DNA of 64,000 nucleotides from an uncultured Schlesneria sp. GTDB taxonomy: Bacteria > Planctomycetota > Planctomycetia > Planctomycetales > Planctomycetaceae. The notes below the pieces were generated by a model, which saw nothing but the letters and a program-made list of their open reading frames with translations, was not told the DNA's origin and made no database searches. A program made the translations under genes and the position numbers. The stretch lies in assembly GCA_903840265.1 (NCBI GenBank), contig CAIMFH010000113.1, forward strand, positions 1 to 64,000. Reading direction: 5' to 3'. Shown in pieces: positions 1-7,784 of the stretch; the stretch's first letter is position 1; the number at the start of each line of letters is the position of its first letter.

Positions 1-71
1 TGTTCCCGGACGGCTGCGATCGCAACCTTCGCCTTGAAACTCACACTGTGAGACTTTCGCTTCCCTGGCAT
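1..71 (-). CDS. IS3-family transposase OrfA, N-terminal fragment
   Basis: Only 23 codons are in the window; the gene runs off the left edge. The start ATG is at 71-69 with an upstream GAAGGGAA ribosome-binding site. The peptide begins MPGKRKSHSVSFKAKVAIAA, which matches the common start of IS3-type OrfA proteins (basic residues, then an FKAKVALEA-like helix that opens the helix-turn-helix domain). In the family, OrfA binds the terminal repeats and is joined to the DDE catalytic OrfB by frameshifting. The frame is too short for a finer subgroup assignment. Confidence 0.7.
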   Translation of the reverse strand, partial: MPGKRKSHSVSFKAKVAIAAVRE

Positions 72-136
72 GCTTTCCCTTCAAAATGGAACCTCGGAAA
101 TACTACCTTATTTCCTGGTCCAGTTTTTGGGGTCCA
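1..136 (-). mobile_element. IS3-family insertion sequence, terminal part
   Basis: One end of an insertion sequence that continues beyond the left edge. Read on the minus strand from 136, it starts TGGACCCCAAAAACTGGACC, which resembles the TGG-ACC type terminal repeats of IS3-family elements. A transposase reading frame begins 65 bases further in. The boundary at 136/137 is inferred from where the glgC coding similarity stops and the terminal repeat starts. The other end, the second transposase frame and the target duplication lie outside the window. Confidence 0.75.
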
Positions 137-921
137 TCGTAATCCAACGTGCCCACATCGCGCCAATAAGATGTGTGACCGGTATTCTTGTCTCGGAACG
201 GATAAGCCCTGATCAAGTGCGTGTCGATCAGCGAAGGAATGATATTCTTACCGAAATCGTGAGCACTCTTCGGATCGGACGCATCGGCAATCAAGCGATC
301 GAAAAGGAAGTTCGTGTTGAACACGTAGACGCCCATCGACCCCAGACAGCGAGTCGGATCGCCCGGCATCGGTTTCGGATGCTCTGGCTTCTCCTGAAAC
401 TCGATCACCCGGTTATTCTCATCGATCTGCATGACACCGAATTGCGTCCCCTCTTCCAGAGTGCAAGGAAGGCAAGCCACTGTCGCAACGGCACCGGAAT
501 CGATGTGGTCCTTGATCAGTTCGGCGTAATCCATCTTGTAGATGTGATCGCCCGACAGGATCAGCAGGTAGTCGCTCTGACACTTTTCAATCGAGTAGAT
601 GTTCTGGTAGACGGCGTCGGCCGTTCCCTTATACCAGTCTTCGTGCAACCGCTGCTGCGGCGGCAGGACATCGATAAATTCGTCGAGTTCTCGACAGAGG
701 AAGCGCCAGCCAAGATTCATGTGACGGTCGAGACTGACCGCCTTGTATTGCGTCAGGACCAATACCTTTCGCAGGCCACTATTGATGCAGTTCGAAAGTG
801 TGAAGTCGATGATCCGGTAGGCACCGCCAAAAGGGACGGCCGGCTTCGCTCGATCGCGCGTGAGCGGTTCCAGGCGCGTTCCTTTTCCTCCTGCCAGAAT
901 CAATGCCAACACGCTTCGCAT
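103..921 (-). pseudogene. glgC: glucose-1-phosphate adenylyltransferase, truncated by IS insertion
   Basis: ADP-glucose pyrophosphorylase makes ADP-glucose from glucose-1-phosphate and ATP for glycogen synthesis. The nucleotidyltransferase half is well preserved: LILAGGKGTRLEPLT near the start, the AKPAVPFGG stretch, WYKGTADAVYQN, LSGDHIYKMDY and YWRDVGTLD. Family members are about 400-430 residues and end in a left-handed beta-helix domain that carries allosteric and oligomer contacts. Here only about 261 native codons remain. The last 11 residues and the stop codon come from the IS end at 136. The catalytic domain might still be translated, but normal regulated activity is unlikely. The missing 3' part may lie beyond the IS, outside the window. 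Confidence 0.85.
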
Positions 922-1055
922 CTCAATCTCCTTTGCAGTAATCGGTCACCGGCCCACCAAGGCACGGTGATTTATACGTTGCCCGATGGAAAGTGAAGCT
1001 GTCGATCGCGGGCGTAGCATCGGCGAAGTCCTCATACTTGGCCGCGAGCGGAATA

Positions 1056-2513
1056 TTACTCTGCAACCGCTCTCAGCAACTTCAGCATCGATTCCCTCAC
1101 TTTCGGCTCCGCATCGGCCGCGAGATAACTGGAACGAGCCCGCCATGTCTCATATCCCCCCAGCCGATGTTGTTCGGGCGGAGGAAGGTAGCCGTTATAC
1201 CCATTCGCCAGTTCAATCGTGAACGTCCGCGACAACGGACTATCCTTTTTGACAGCCAAGCCTGTTTCAGTAAAGGTCTCACAAGGACTGGACACAATCC
1301 CCAGAGATCCAATCCGGATCGCCTGCAGACGAACTTTCACCGTAGCCGGATACTTCGCCAGTAACGTCGTTTCACGAGCGTAAATCAGCGGCATCCCTTT
1401 CAGCGATCGATCACTGGTCTCGCTCAGCATCTTGTTCGCTCGCTCAAGATCTTCGGCGGACGGGACTCGCACGCCGAGTTCAAGTTCCGCGTCCTGCACT
1501 TTCAACGGAACTGAGTCCAAGTACTGAATCTCGCCAAGAACCTTCGACACCGCTTGAACGATCGTTTCCGCAACCACACCCATTTGCTCGTACGGTTCGC
1601 GCTTTGAGCCAACCTTCAGGCTGAAATTGACGTTATTCACGTCGCCACTTGTTCCGTTGGACATCATGCCGACAAACGATGGCGCAGCGTTGCCCGCTTG
1701 AACCTGCCGAGCCATCCGCGTCGCAAACTCGCCAAAATAATCTGCTGACACAACTGCCCCCGAAACACCTCCAACGTAGTGCAACGAATAATTCGCCAAT
1801 AGCGACAACGGCCGTCCTTCACGAGTCTGAACCGACAAGATGCTGACCTGCGGATCAACCGCTCCCACGGGACGATCAACCAGTGGATTGCTGTAGCCGG
1901 GATTCATCTTCACGCGATCCGTGCGACCGCCGAATGGGTCTTCGAAGGTTTCTCCTTCCTTGGCCACCCATCTGCGATTAAAAAGTTGCGACGGTTCATC
2001 AACCGTTCCCCAGCCAATCCGCGCCGGCACTCGTTGACAGTAAGCAAGTTCGATTCCCTCCGCGATCCGCGTGATCAGGAACTGCGAGTATTTCTGATCA
2101 GGGTCGCTCTGAAACACGCCAGTGACCGTGGGACACGAATGTGCGTGTGTCGCCGAGATCAGAATGTTGGCGGCCGGAATCCCCGTCTTCGCCGCGGCCT
2201 GTTGTCGTGCGGCGTCGATCAATTCACGAGGAATCATGCAACTGTCGCAGACCACGATGGCTAGCGACGTGTCACCGTTCGCCAGCACCAGACAGCGGGC
2301 ATGCAGGCGATCATGAGCTCCGGTCGCTTGCACGTCGGCCATATTCCCATTGACGGAAATCGGGAAGTCCAGCGGGGTGATATCCTGAGCAACGGCCCCC
2401 GCCTGCAATGCCTGACCCGTATCGGCCCCCAGAACATCACCGGAGAGACGGCCGGCAATCAACAGAATTGTTCCGATGCGAAGCAGCATCCGTCGGACAT
2501 TAAGGGTCTCCAT
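1056..2513 (-). CDS. neutral/alkaline non-lysosomal ceramidase-like secreted protein
   Basis: A 485-residue exported protein. An N-terminal signal segment (RMLLRIGTILLIAGRL, about residues 8-23) is followed by features of the neutral ceramidase N-terminal domain: AGAVAQDITPLDFPISVNG, DRLHARCLVLANGDTSLAIVV, the metal-binding-type motif SATHAHSCP and LLANYSLHYVGG. True neutral ceramidases hydrolyse ceramide to sphingosine and fatty acid and are about 650 residues or more. This shorter form matches the many planctomycete proteins annotated only by that domain, so the substrate is unknown. The ATG at 2513 has GAGGGTG seven bases upstream. It stands alone on the minus strand. Confidence 0.75.
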   Translation of the reverse strand: METLNVRRMLLRIGTILLIAGRLSGDVLGADTGQALQAGAVAQDITPLDFPISVNGNMADVQATGAHDRLHARCLVLANGDTSLAIVVCDSCMIPRELIDAARQQAAAKTGIPAANILISATHAHSCPTVTGVFQSDPDQKYSQFLITRIAEGIELAYCQRVPARIGWGTVDEPSQLFNRRWVAKEGETFEDPFGGRTDRVKMNPGYSNPLVDRPVGAVDPQVSILSVQTREGRPLSLLANYSLHYVGGVSGAVVSADYFGEFATRMARQVQAGNAAPSFVGMMSNGTSGDVNNVNFSLKVGSKREPYEQMGVVAETIVQAVSKVLGEIQYLDSVPLKVQDAELELGVRVPSAEDLERANKMLSETSDRSLKGMPLIYARETTLLAKYPATVKVRLQAIRIGSLGIVSSPCETFTETGLAVKKDSPLSRTFTIELANGYNGYLPPPEQHRLGGYETWRARSSYLAADAEPKVRESMLKLLRAVAE

Positions 2514-2797
2514 GCAATCACCCTCGAACCAAAAGTGCCGTTTCTCTGACCCGACAATATTTTAGAACAGACAGTCTGCCTGAGCGGATTCGGTCCGGCA
2601 ACCGTCGCACCCCGTGAGTGGGACGGTTCGCCCGAGAATTACCCGAAACATGCGAATTGACGGGAATCTCGCCACGATTCGACCGCTAGATTGGTGAATC
2701 ATCCGGCTATGCCTTGCGAGCACCCCGTCTCTTCAGAAACAATCGTCGAATGGACAACATCTGTGATGCGGCGTCACTCGCTGGAAATGGTACTGCT

Positions 2798-3430
2798 ATG
2801 CAATCTGCTCGATCAGGACTCTGGACTTCGCTGGCGGTGACTGCACTGGCCCTGCTTGGCTGCGGTACGCCCGCTGCTCCCACGGTGAAGAAAGATCCCA
2901 TTGGGACCAACTCCGTCGACAAGACTACGCCTGTTGCCGAAGCAAGCGACACCCTCGAACTGAAGGAACTCAGTTGGGATCAATTGCAGGAAGTCGTCGC
3001 CCGCCACAAGGGCAAAGTCGTTGTCGTCGACATCTGGTCCACGTCGTGCGAACCCTGCCTGCGCGAGTTTCCTCACCTAGTCGCATTGCAGCAGCGGCAT
3101 CCTGACGACGTGGTCTGCATTTCATTCGATTGCGACTACATCGGCGCGAAAAACAAGGCGGTCGGCTACTACCGGGAACGCGTGCTCAAGCAACTCACCA
3201 GCCAGCATGCCGAGAAGCTGATCAATGGCATGTCCACCCTCGCCGCGGACGAATTGTTCCAGCAACTTGATATCGATTCAATTCCCGCGGTCTACGTATA
3301 CGATCGAACGGGCAAGCTTTCTAAGCGATTTGATAACCGCACGCCCGCCAGCGATTCCGAAGAAGGCATCTCCTACGAGAAACAGATTGATCCCCTCGTG
3401 GCCGACCTGGTCAAGGCGGACAACATCTGA
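2798..3430 (+). CDS. TlpA-like thioredoxin-fold lipoprotein
   Basis: A 210-residue lipoprotein with a thioredoxin-like domain. The start MQSARSGLWTS gives a clean lipoprotein signal ending LALLGC (lipidated Cys22); an upstream TTG at 2714 is possible but would bury the signal. The redox motif CEPC (Cys84 and Cys87) lies in WSTSCEPCLREFPHL, after the strand KVVVVDIW, which is the TlpA/ResA arrangement. Family members reduce or exchange disulfides in the envelope, for example in cytochrome maturation; the partner here is unknown. The stop codon overlaps the ATG of the following rRNA methyltransferase gene (TGATG), so the two are translationally coupled. Confidence 0.8.
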   Translation: MQSARSGLWTSLAVTALALLGCGTPAAPTVKKDPIGTNSVDKTTPVAEASDTLELKELSWDQLQEVVARHKGKVVVVDIWSTSCEPCLREFPHLVALQQRHPDDVVCISFDCDYIGAKNKAVGYYRERVLKQLTSQHAEKLINGMSTLAADELFQQLDIDSIPAVYVYDRTGKLSKRFDNRTPASDSEEGISYEKQIDPLVADLVKADNI

Positions 3431-4218
3431 TGGTCGATTCGTCCAGGCGCAGCCGTCAGGTGATGAGCAACCACAATCGTTGCTGGATCTGGGGCCGCCA
3501 CGTCGTGTTAGAAACTCTCCAGGCGGGTCGCTGGCCTATTCTGGAATTGCTCGTTGGTGAGCAAATGGAAGAACGACTGCTCGCGGATTCGATTCGCCTC
3601 GCCGAACGTGCCGACGTACCGCTGAATGTCGTCAGCGAAGCCATGCTGACCAAGTCCTGTCGAACGGCCGAACACCAGGGGTTTGCCGCCCGCATGGCAC
3701 CGTTCCCCTATCTGACTCCTTCTCAATTCAGCAGCGGTCTGCCCGACAATCCCGTCATCGCCATCCTCGATCGCCTGCAGGATCCGTTCAACTTTGGGGC
3801 CATCATCCGCTGCGCGTCGACCTTGGGAGTCGACGGCATCGTCGTCAGCGACCGCGAACAAGTTGAGATCAACAGTCAGGTCGCTCGGAGTTCGGTTGGC
3901 GCGGTCAACTACCTGCCGATCGCGCAAGCTTCAGACTTGGTGGCGGCCGTCGATCAGTTTCATGATCGCGGATGCCAGATCATCGGCGGTACTGAAAAGG
4001 CCGATCGACCGCTGTATCAAGCAGACTTCCGCCGTCCCTCCGTGCTGATCATCGGCAACGAAGGACGAGGAATTCGTCCAGAATTATTGGGGCGTTGCGA
4101 CGTCTCTGTCAGTATTCCGATGAGCGGCCAGATCGGTTCGCTCAATGCCGCGGTCGCCGCGGGAATTATGTTTTATGAAATGCGCCGGCAGCGCAGCCTG
4201 CCGCCAGTCTCAAGGTAA
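3430..4218 (+). CDS. TrmH/SpoU family RNA 2'-O-methyltransferase (RlmB-like)
   Basis: A 262-residue SPOUT-fold methyltransferase that uses S-adenosylmethionine to methylate a ribose 2'-OH. An N-terminal substrate-binding segment (GRHVVLETLQAGRWPILELL) resembles RlmB, which modifies G2251 of 23S rRNA. The three knot motifs are all present: LDRLQDPFNFGAIIRCA, VLIIGNEGRGIRPELL and IPMSGQIGSLNAAVAAG. The start at 3430 overlaps the tlpA-like stop; an internal ATG at 3463 is an alternative. A second TrmH-family gene follows after 4 bases. Exact target base is not proven by sequence alone. Confidence 0.85.
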   Translation: MVDSSRRSRQVMSNHNRCWIWGRHVVLETLQAGRWPILELLVGEQMEERLLADSIRLAERADVPLNVVSEAMLTKSCRTAEHQGFAARMAPFPYLTPSQFSSGLPDNPVIAILDRLQDPFNFGAIIRCASTLGVDGIVVSDREQVEINSQVARSSVGAVNYLPIAQASDLVAAVDQFHDRGCQIIGGTEKADRPLYQADFRRPSVLIIGNEGRGIRPELLGRCDVSVSIPMSGQIGSLNAAVAAGIMFYEMRRQRSLPPVSR

Positions 4219-4222
4219 CTTC

Positions 4223-4957
4223 ATGTCGTTGGTGCTTCGCAATCCGCATAGTGTTCTTGCTGCGTTACAGACTCGGCCAGAAGATGTCTTCGAAATTCGG
4301 CTCGCCCCGGGCACCCCTTCGCCCAAATGGTCCGAAGTTGCTGAGCTGGCACGTCAACACGAGATTCCGATTCGCACGAATCTGGCGGTGGAAAAACGTC
4401 CTGCGGGAGCAGCGAAAACGGAACGAGTGGGTGCGGCTGTCGCGTTGGTTCGCGAACGCCCTGATGGCCTGGTCGATCAATTGTTCGCCGGTGATCCCTC
4501 AGAGTTACAGGGACTATGGTTGGCGCTCGAACAACTGCAGGATCCGCATAACGTTGGCGCGATCTTTCGGACGGCGGCGTTCTTCGGGGTTAATGGGATC
4601 GTCCTGACTCGCGACCGATCCGCGCCGCTTTCCGCGACCGTCTACGATGTTGCCTCAGGCGGATTGGAATACGTCCCGTTTGCGATTGTGCCAAGCCTCA
4701 GTCGTGCGATCACACTGGCTCGTGAAGCGGGTGTTGCGGTCATCGGAACGTCAGAACGTGCGGAACGCAACATCGACGATGTCCCCGTCGATCGACCACG
4801 CCTATTGATCTTCGGCAACGAAGAACACGGACTGCGGCGAGTGACTACCGAAAGCTGCGACGAACTTGTTTCCTTGCCGCCGCTGGGACCGATTCAATCC
4901 CTCAATGTGTCGGTGGCGGCCGGGGTCTGCATGTCTAAGCTCGCCAAATCCTCTTGA
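4223..4957 (+). CDS. TrmH/SpoU family RNA 2'-O-methyltransferase, second paralogue
   Basis: A 244-residue SPOUT methyltransferase directly downstream of another member. It carries LEQLQDPHNVGAIFRTA, LLIFGNEEHGLRRV and LPPLGPIQSLNVSVAAG, the three conserved motifs of the knot that bind S-adenosylmethionine. The chosen ATG at 4223 begins MSLVLRNPHSVLAAL, matching the usual substrate-domain start; an upstream start at 4145 would overlap the previous gene by 74 bases. The two proteins differ widely outside the motifs, so they probably modify different RNA positions rather than being a recent duplication. Confidence 0.82.
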   Translation: MSLVLRNPHSVLAALQTRPEDVFEIRLAPGTPSPKWSEVAELARQHEIPIRTNLAVEKRPAGAAKTERVGAAVALVRERPDGLVDQLFAGDPSELQGLWLALEQLQDPHNVGAIFRTAAFFGVNGIVLTRDRSAPLSATVYDVASGGLEYVPFAIVPSLSRAITLAREAGVAVIGTSERAERNIDDVPVDRPRLLIFGNEEHGLRRVTTESCDELVSLPPLGPIQSLNVSVAAGVCMSKLAKSS

Positions 4958-4982
4958 TTCGGTGCTTCGATATACGAGAGAT

Positions 4983-5014
4983 GTGCCACTGGTTGGCCGC
5001 TTCGGACAACCAGT
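4983..5014 (+). repeat. hairpin repeat, GTGCCACTGG family, copy 1
   Basis: GTGCCACTGG at 4983-4992 opens a hairpin whose arms ACTGGTTG (4988-4995) and CAACCAGT (5007-5014) are fully complementary; CCG and CGG inside the loop can extend it. It sits between the convergent methyltransferase and eutC genes and could also help end transcription. It shares its opening decamer and CCAGT close with the two copies between eutC and eutB. Confidence 0.6.
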
Positions 5015-5109
5015 CCCGATGGCACTTGACCCATAACGGTAATCTCTTCGACCCGCGGCCATAGACTCATTGAAAGTCAGTGACACACCCCAACACGCGG
5101 TAAACTTTG

Positions 5110-5871
5110 CTATTCAAGGATCGGCGGATTCGACGCAGACAGCAATCGCTCGTCCTTCAAATTGATGCCGCTGATTCGGCGATGTCGGGCCGCATTCAGT
5201 AAATAGTGCAGCGCCATGACTGCGGCCGCGGGCGGCAGTCCATTGGGACGAATGTTGGAAATACAGTTGCGATCCGCATCGGTTCGCCCCGTTCTCGGAC
5301 CGTAGACAAAATAAGCCCCCAGGCTATCGGGCGATCCCAACCCAGGTCGCTCCCCCAACAAAATCAGCGAGATCGCACTCTTCAGCCTCTCCCCCACTTC
5401 GTCCTGAATCGCGACACGCGAGAACGGAATAATCACCACGGGAGCAATACTCCAGCCTTCGCCCTTCAATAGCGACACGAGCTTCGTCACAACTTCACCC
5501 GCGTGAACCGCCGCGTGCGACGAGAGTCCGTCCGAAACGATGAGGCATAGGTCTCGCGCCGGACCATTCAACGATGCCAGCGCATCTCGCGATTGCGAAT
5601 TCAAGCGCCGCCCCAGATCGGGACGGCGCAGGTATTCTTCGCGGCTGCTTGCATCACTATTCAACGAGATTGTTTCGAAGCCGGCCGAACTCAATTGCTC
5701 GATCAGGGGGTCTGCATCAAATGACGCCAGCACGGCGTCCCGCGCCCGAGCTTGCGACAAACCGAAGTCGAGCAACTCGCGTGTCGGTAGACTTCCACCG
5801 GCGCGGCCCAGCGCAATTCTCGCTGCGGTCAGCGACTTGAAGTCATGCCAGGGATCAGCAGGTTTGCTCAT
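5110..5871 (-). CDS. eutC: ethanolamine ammonia-lyase small subunit
   Basis: The light chain of adenosylcobalamin-dependent ethanolamine ammonia-lyase, which splits ethanolamine into acetaldehyde and ammonia. The 253 residues span the family's usual core. Recognisable parts are TAARIALGRAGGSLPTRELLDF near the start, DLCLIVSDGLSSHAAVHAG, LLGERPGLGSPDSLGAYFVY and the conserved RNCISNIRPNGLP. It lies downstream of eutB on the same strand, with 269 bases between that hold two hairpin repeats. No microcompartment shell gene, reactivase (eutA) or ethanolamine permease is in the window, which fits the short eutBC-type arrangement. Confidence 0.93.
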   Translation of the reverse strand: MSKPADPWHDFKSLTAARIALGRAGGSLPTRELLDFGLSQARARDAVLASFDADPLIEQLSSAGFETISLNSDASSREEYLRRPDLGRRLNSQSRDALASLNGPARDLCLIVSDGLSSHAAVHAGEVVTKLVSLLKGEGWSIAPVVIIPFSRVAIQDEVGERLKSAISLILLGERPGLGSPDSLGAYFVYGPRTGRTDADRNCISNIRPNGLPPAAAVMALHYLLNAARHRRISGINLKDERLLSASNPPILE

Positions 5872-5937
5872 TGGATTCGATTCTCAGTGATCACTAAATG
5901 ACGGTGCGAAATAATGCTCGTTTTGGATTTCAGATTG

Positions 5938-5974
5938 GGTGCCACTGGTGGCAGCTCTGGGCCACCAGTGTCTC
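5938..5974 (+). repeat. hairpin repeat, GTGCCACTGG family, copy 2
   Basis: A hairpin with arms CACTGGTGGC (5943-5952) and GCCACCAGTG (5961-5970) and an 8-base loop, framed by GGGTGC and TCT. It lies in the eutC-eutB gap. Copy 3 at 6061-6097 is the same element in inverse orientation, with a different but still self-complementary stem. Confidence 0.7.
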
Positions 5975-6060
5975 CGCGTTGCTGCAATCGCTTTGATCGG
6001 GTGACGCGCGTGTGCAACATGCTCGTCACCAGGCCTTGTTTACTCTTCGACACATCGGCC

Positions 6061-6097
6061 AGACACTGGCGACGCAAAGCCGTCGCCAGTGGCACCC
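6061..6097 (-). repeat. hairpin repeat, GTGCCACTGG family, copy 3
   Basis: A perfect 11-base stem, CACTGGCGACG (6064-6074) with CGTCGCCAGTG (6081-6091), and a 6-base loop. Read on the minus strand it begins GGGTGCCACTGG and ends CCAGTGTCT, exactly like copy 2 read on the plus strand, so the two form an inverted pair. Confidence 0.7.
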
Positions 6098-6140
6098 GAA
6101 ATGATGCTTCTCGCAAGCAGAATCGCCTACGCTCATTTAG

Positions 6141-7511
6141 CTACTGCAGCAAGCGGTGCCCACGCGACACGGGCTTCAATCGCAATTGCGCATCAATGAT
6201 TCCATTTCTCAACAGCCACTCCTCAAACTCGGGGGCCGGTCGCAGGCCCAATGTTTGACGCAAATAGTGGCTGTCATGAAACGACGTTGATTGATAGTTC
6301 AGCATGATATCATCGGCACCCGGCACGCCCATGATGAAGTTGCAACCTGCCATTCCGAGCAACGACAGCAACGTGTCCATGTCATCCTGATCGGCTTCCG
6401 AATGGTTCGTGTAGCAAACATCACAGCCCATAGGGACACCGAGCACCTTCGCACAGAAATGGTCTTCCAGCCCGGCGCGAATGATCTGCTTTCCATCGTA
6501 CAGATACTCTGGCCCAATGAACCCGACGACACTATTGACCAGCAGTGGCTTGAAGTGACGAGCCACCGCGTAGGCCCTGGCCTCCAGCGTTTGCTGGTCA
6601 ACACCACAGTTCGCTGCGGCCGAGAGGCACGATCCCTGACCGGTCTCAAAATACATCACGTTGTCGCCGACAGTACCTCGACGAAGCGTCAACGCTGCCT
6701 CTTGAGCTTCCGCCAATAGTTTCAGATTGATGCCAAAGGACTTGTTTGCCCCCTCCGTTCCCGCGATCGATTGAAACACCAGATCGACCGGTGCCCCGCG
6801 CTCCATCGCACGCAGCGATGTTGTGACGTGTGCCAGAACGCACGACTGCGTTGGAATCGCAAATCGCTCGATCAAGTCTCCGATCAGTTGGATCAGCCGG
6901 ATCGTGTTGTCGACGTTGTCAGTGGCGGGATTCACACCGATCACGGCATCGCCGCAGGCATAGCACAGGCCATCCAGGATCGACGCCGCAATCCCGGCCG
7001 GATCATCGGTCGGATGATTCGGCTGGATTCGCACGGCCAGACGCCCCGACAGGCCCAGCGTATTGCGAAACTTCGAAGTCACCTGACATTTGCTGGCGAC
7101 CAGAATCAGATCCTGGTTTCGCATGATCTTGCTGACGGCAGCCACCATTTCGGGCGTCAGCCCCGGTGCCATAGCGGTCAGTCGATTGGTGTCGGTCCCA
7201 TAGTCGAGTAGCCACTCTCGTAGCTCACCGACAGTCAATGACTGAACGGGCTCAAACGCGGCCAGTGAATGGGTATCACAGATCAGGCGAGTCACCTCAT
7301 CCGAGTCGTAAGGAATGATTGGCTCGTTCAAGAACGTCTGCAAGGGAACATCAGCCAGGACAAACCGCGCCGCCATCCTCTCTTCGTCGCAAGTCGCTGC
7401 GAGTCCCGCCAGTTCATCGCCCGAACGACGAGGACTCGCCTTCGACAGCACTGTGGCCATGTCGTCGAAAACGAACGTGCGTGCGCCAAATGTCTGGCAG
7501 TATCTTGTCAT
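6141..7511 (-). CDS. eutB: ethanolamine ammonia-lyase large subunit
   Basis: The catalytic heavy chain of the B12-dependent lyase (456 residues, close to the usual 450-465). Diagnostic stretches include SPRRSGDELAGLAA near the start, GDAVIGVNPATDNVDNTIRL, GPEYLYDGKQIIRAGLEDHF, CDVCYTNHSEADQDDMDTLL, and GVPGADDIMLNYQSTSFHD. The ATG at 7511 (MTRYCQTFGARTFVF) aligns with known EutB starts; the frame is open to 7595 but adds no family-like sequence. No cobalamin riboswitch could be recognised in the 270 bases upstream. eutC follows on the same strand. Confidence 0.94.
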   Translation of the reverse strand: MTRYCQTFGARTFVFDDMATVLSKASPRRSGDELAGLAATCDEERMAARFVLADVPLQTFLNEPIIPYDSDEVTRLICDTHSLAAFEPVQSLTVGELREWLLDYGTDTNRLTAMAPGLTPEMVAAVSKIMRNQDLILVASKCQVTSKFRNTLGLSGRLAVRIQPNHPTDDPAGIAASILDGLCYACGDAVIGVNPATDNVDNTIRLIQLIGDLIERFAIPTQSCVLAHVTTSLRAMERGAPVDLVFQSIAGTEGANKSFGINLKLLAEAQEAALTLRRGTVGDNVMYFETGQGSCLSAAANCGVDQQTLEARAYAVARHFKPLLVNSVVGFIGPEYLYDGKQIIRAGLEDHFCAKVLGVPMGCDVCYTNHSEADQDDMDTLLSLLGMAGCNFIMGVPGADDIMLNYQSTSFHDSHYLRQTLGLRPAPEFEEWLLRNGIIDAQLRLKPVSRGHRLLQ

Positions 7512-7784
7512 AAACTCGCCACTGCATCGAAACTGGAGGTCACAGGCAATCCTGAATCCAGCGACGAATAGAGCATGCCAGTCACGGGTCTTCAATGGAA
7601 AGTCGCGGTATGCTTCCTTTCAGGGGTCGCGGGCGTTGTCGTTTAACCGCGTGAGCATCGCTCCGCGCGTTGCCAGCAATCGGCGTCAACTGTCATCGAG
7701 CCGCACACAGGGCCACGTCAATCTGCTAATTCGGCGAGTCGCCGGGCAAATCGGGAACCAGCACCAACTTCGAGGGGGATACCA

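Noticed and set aside
7512-7784. Possible cobalamin riboswitch before eutB
   Set aside because: The conserved riboswitch core and B12 box could not be found in the correct orientation.
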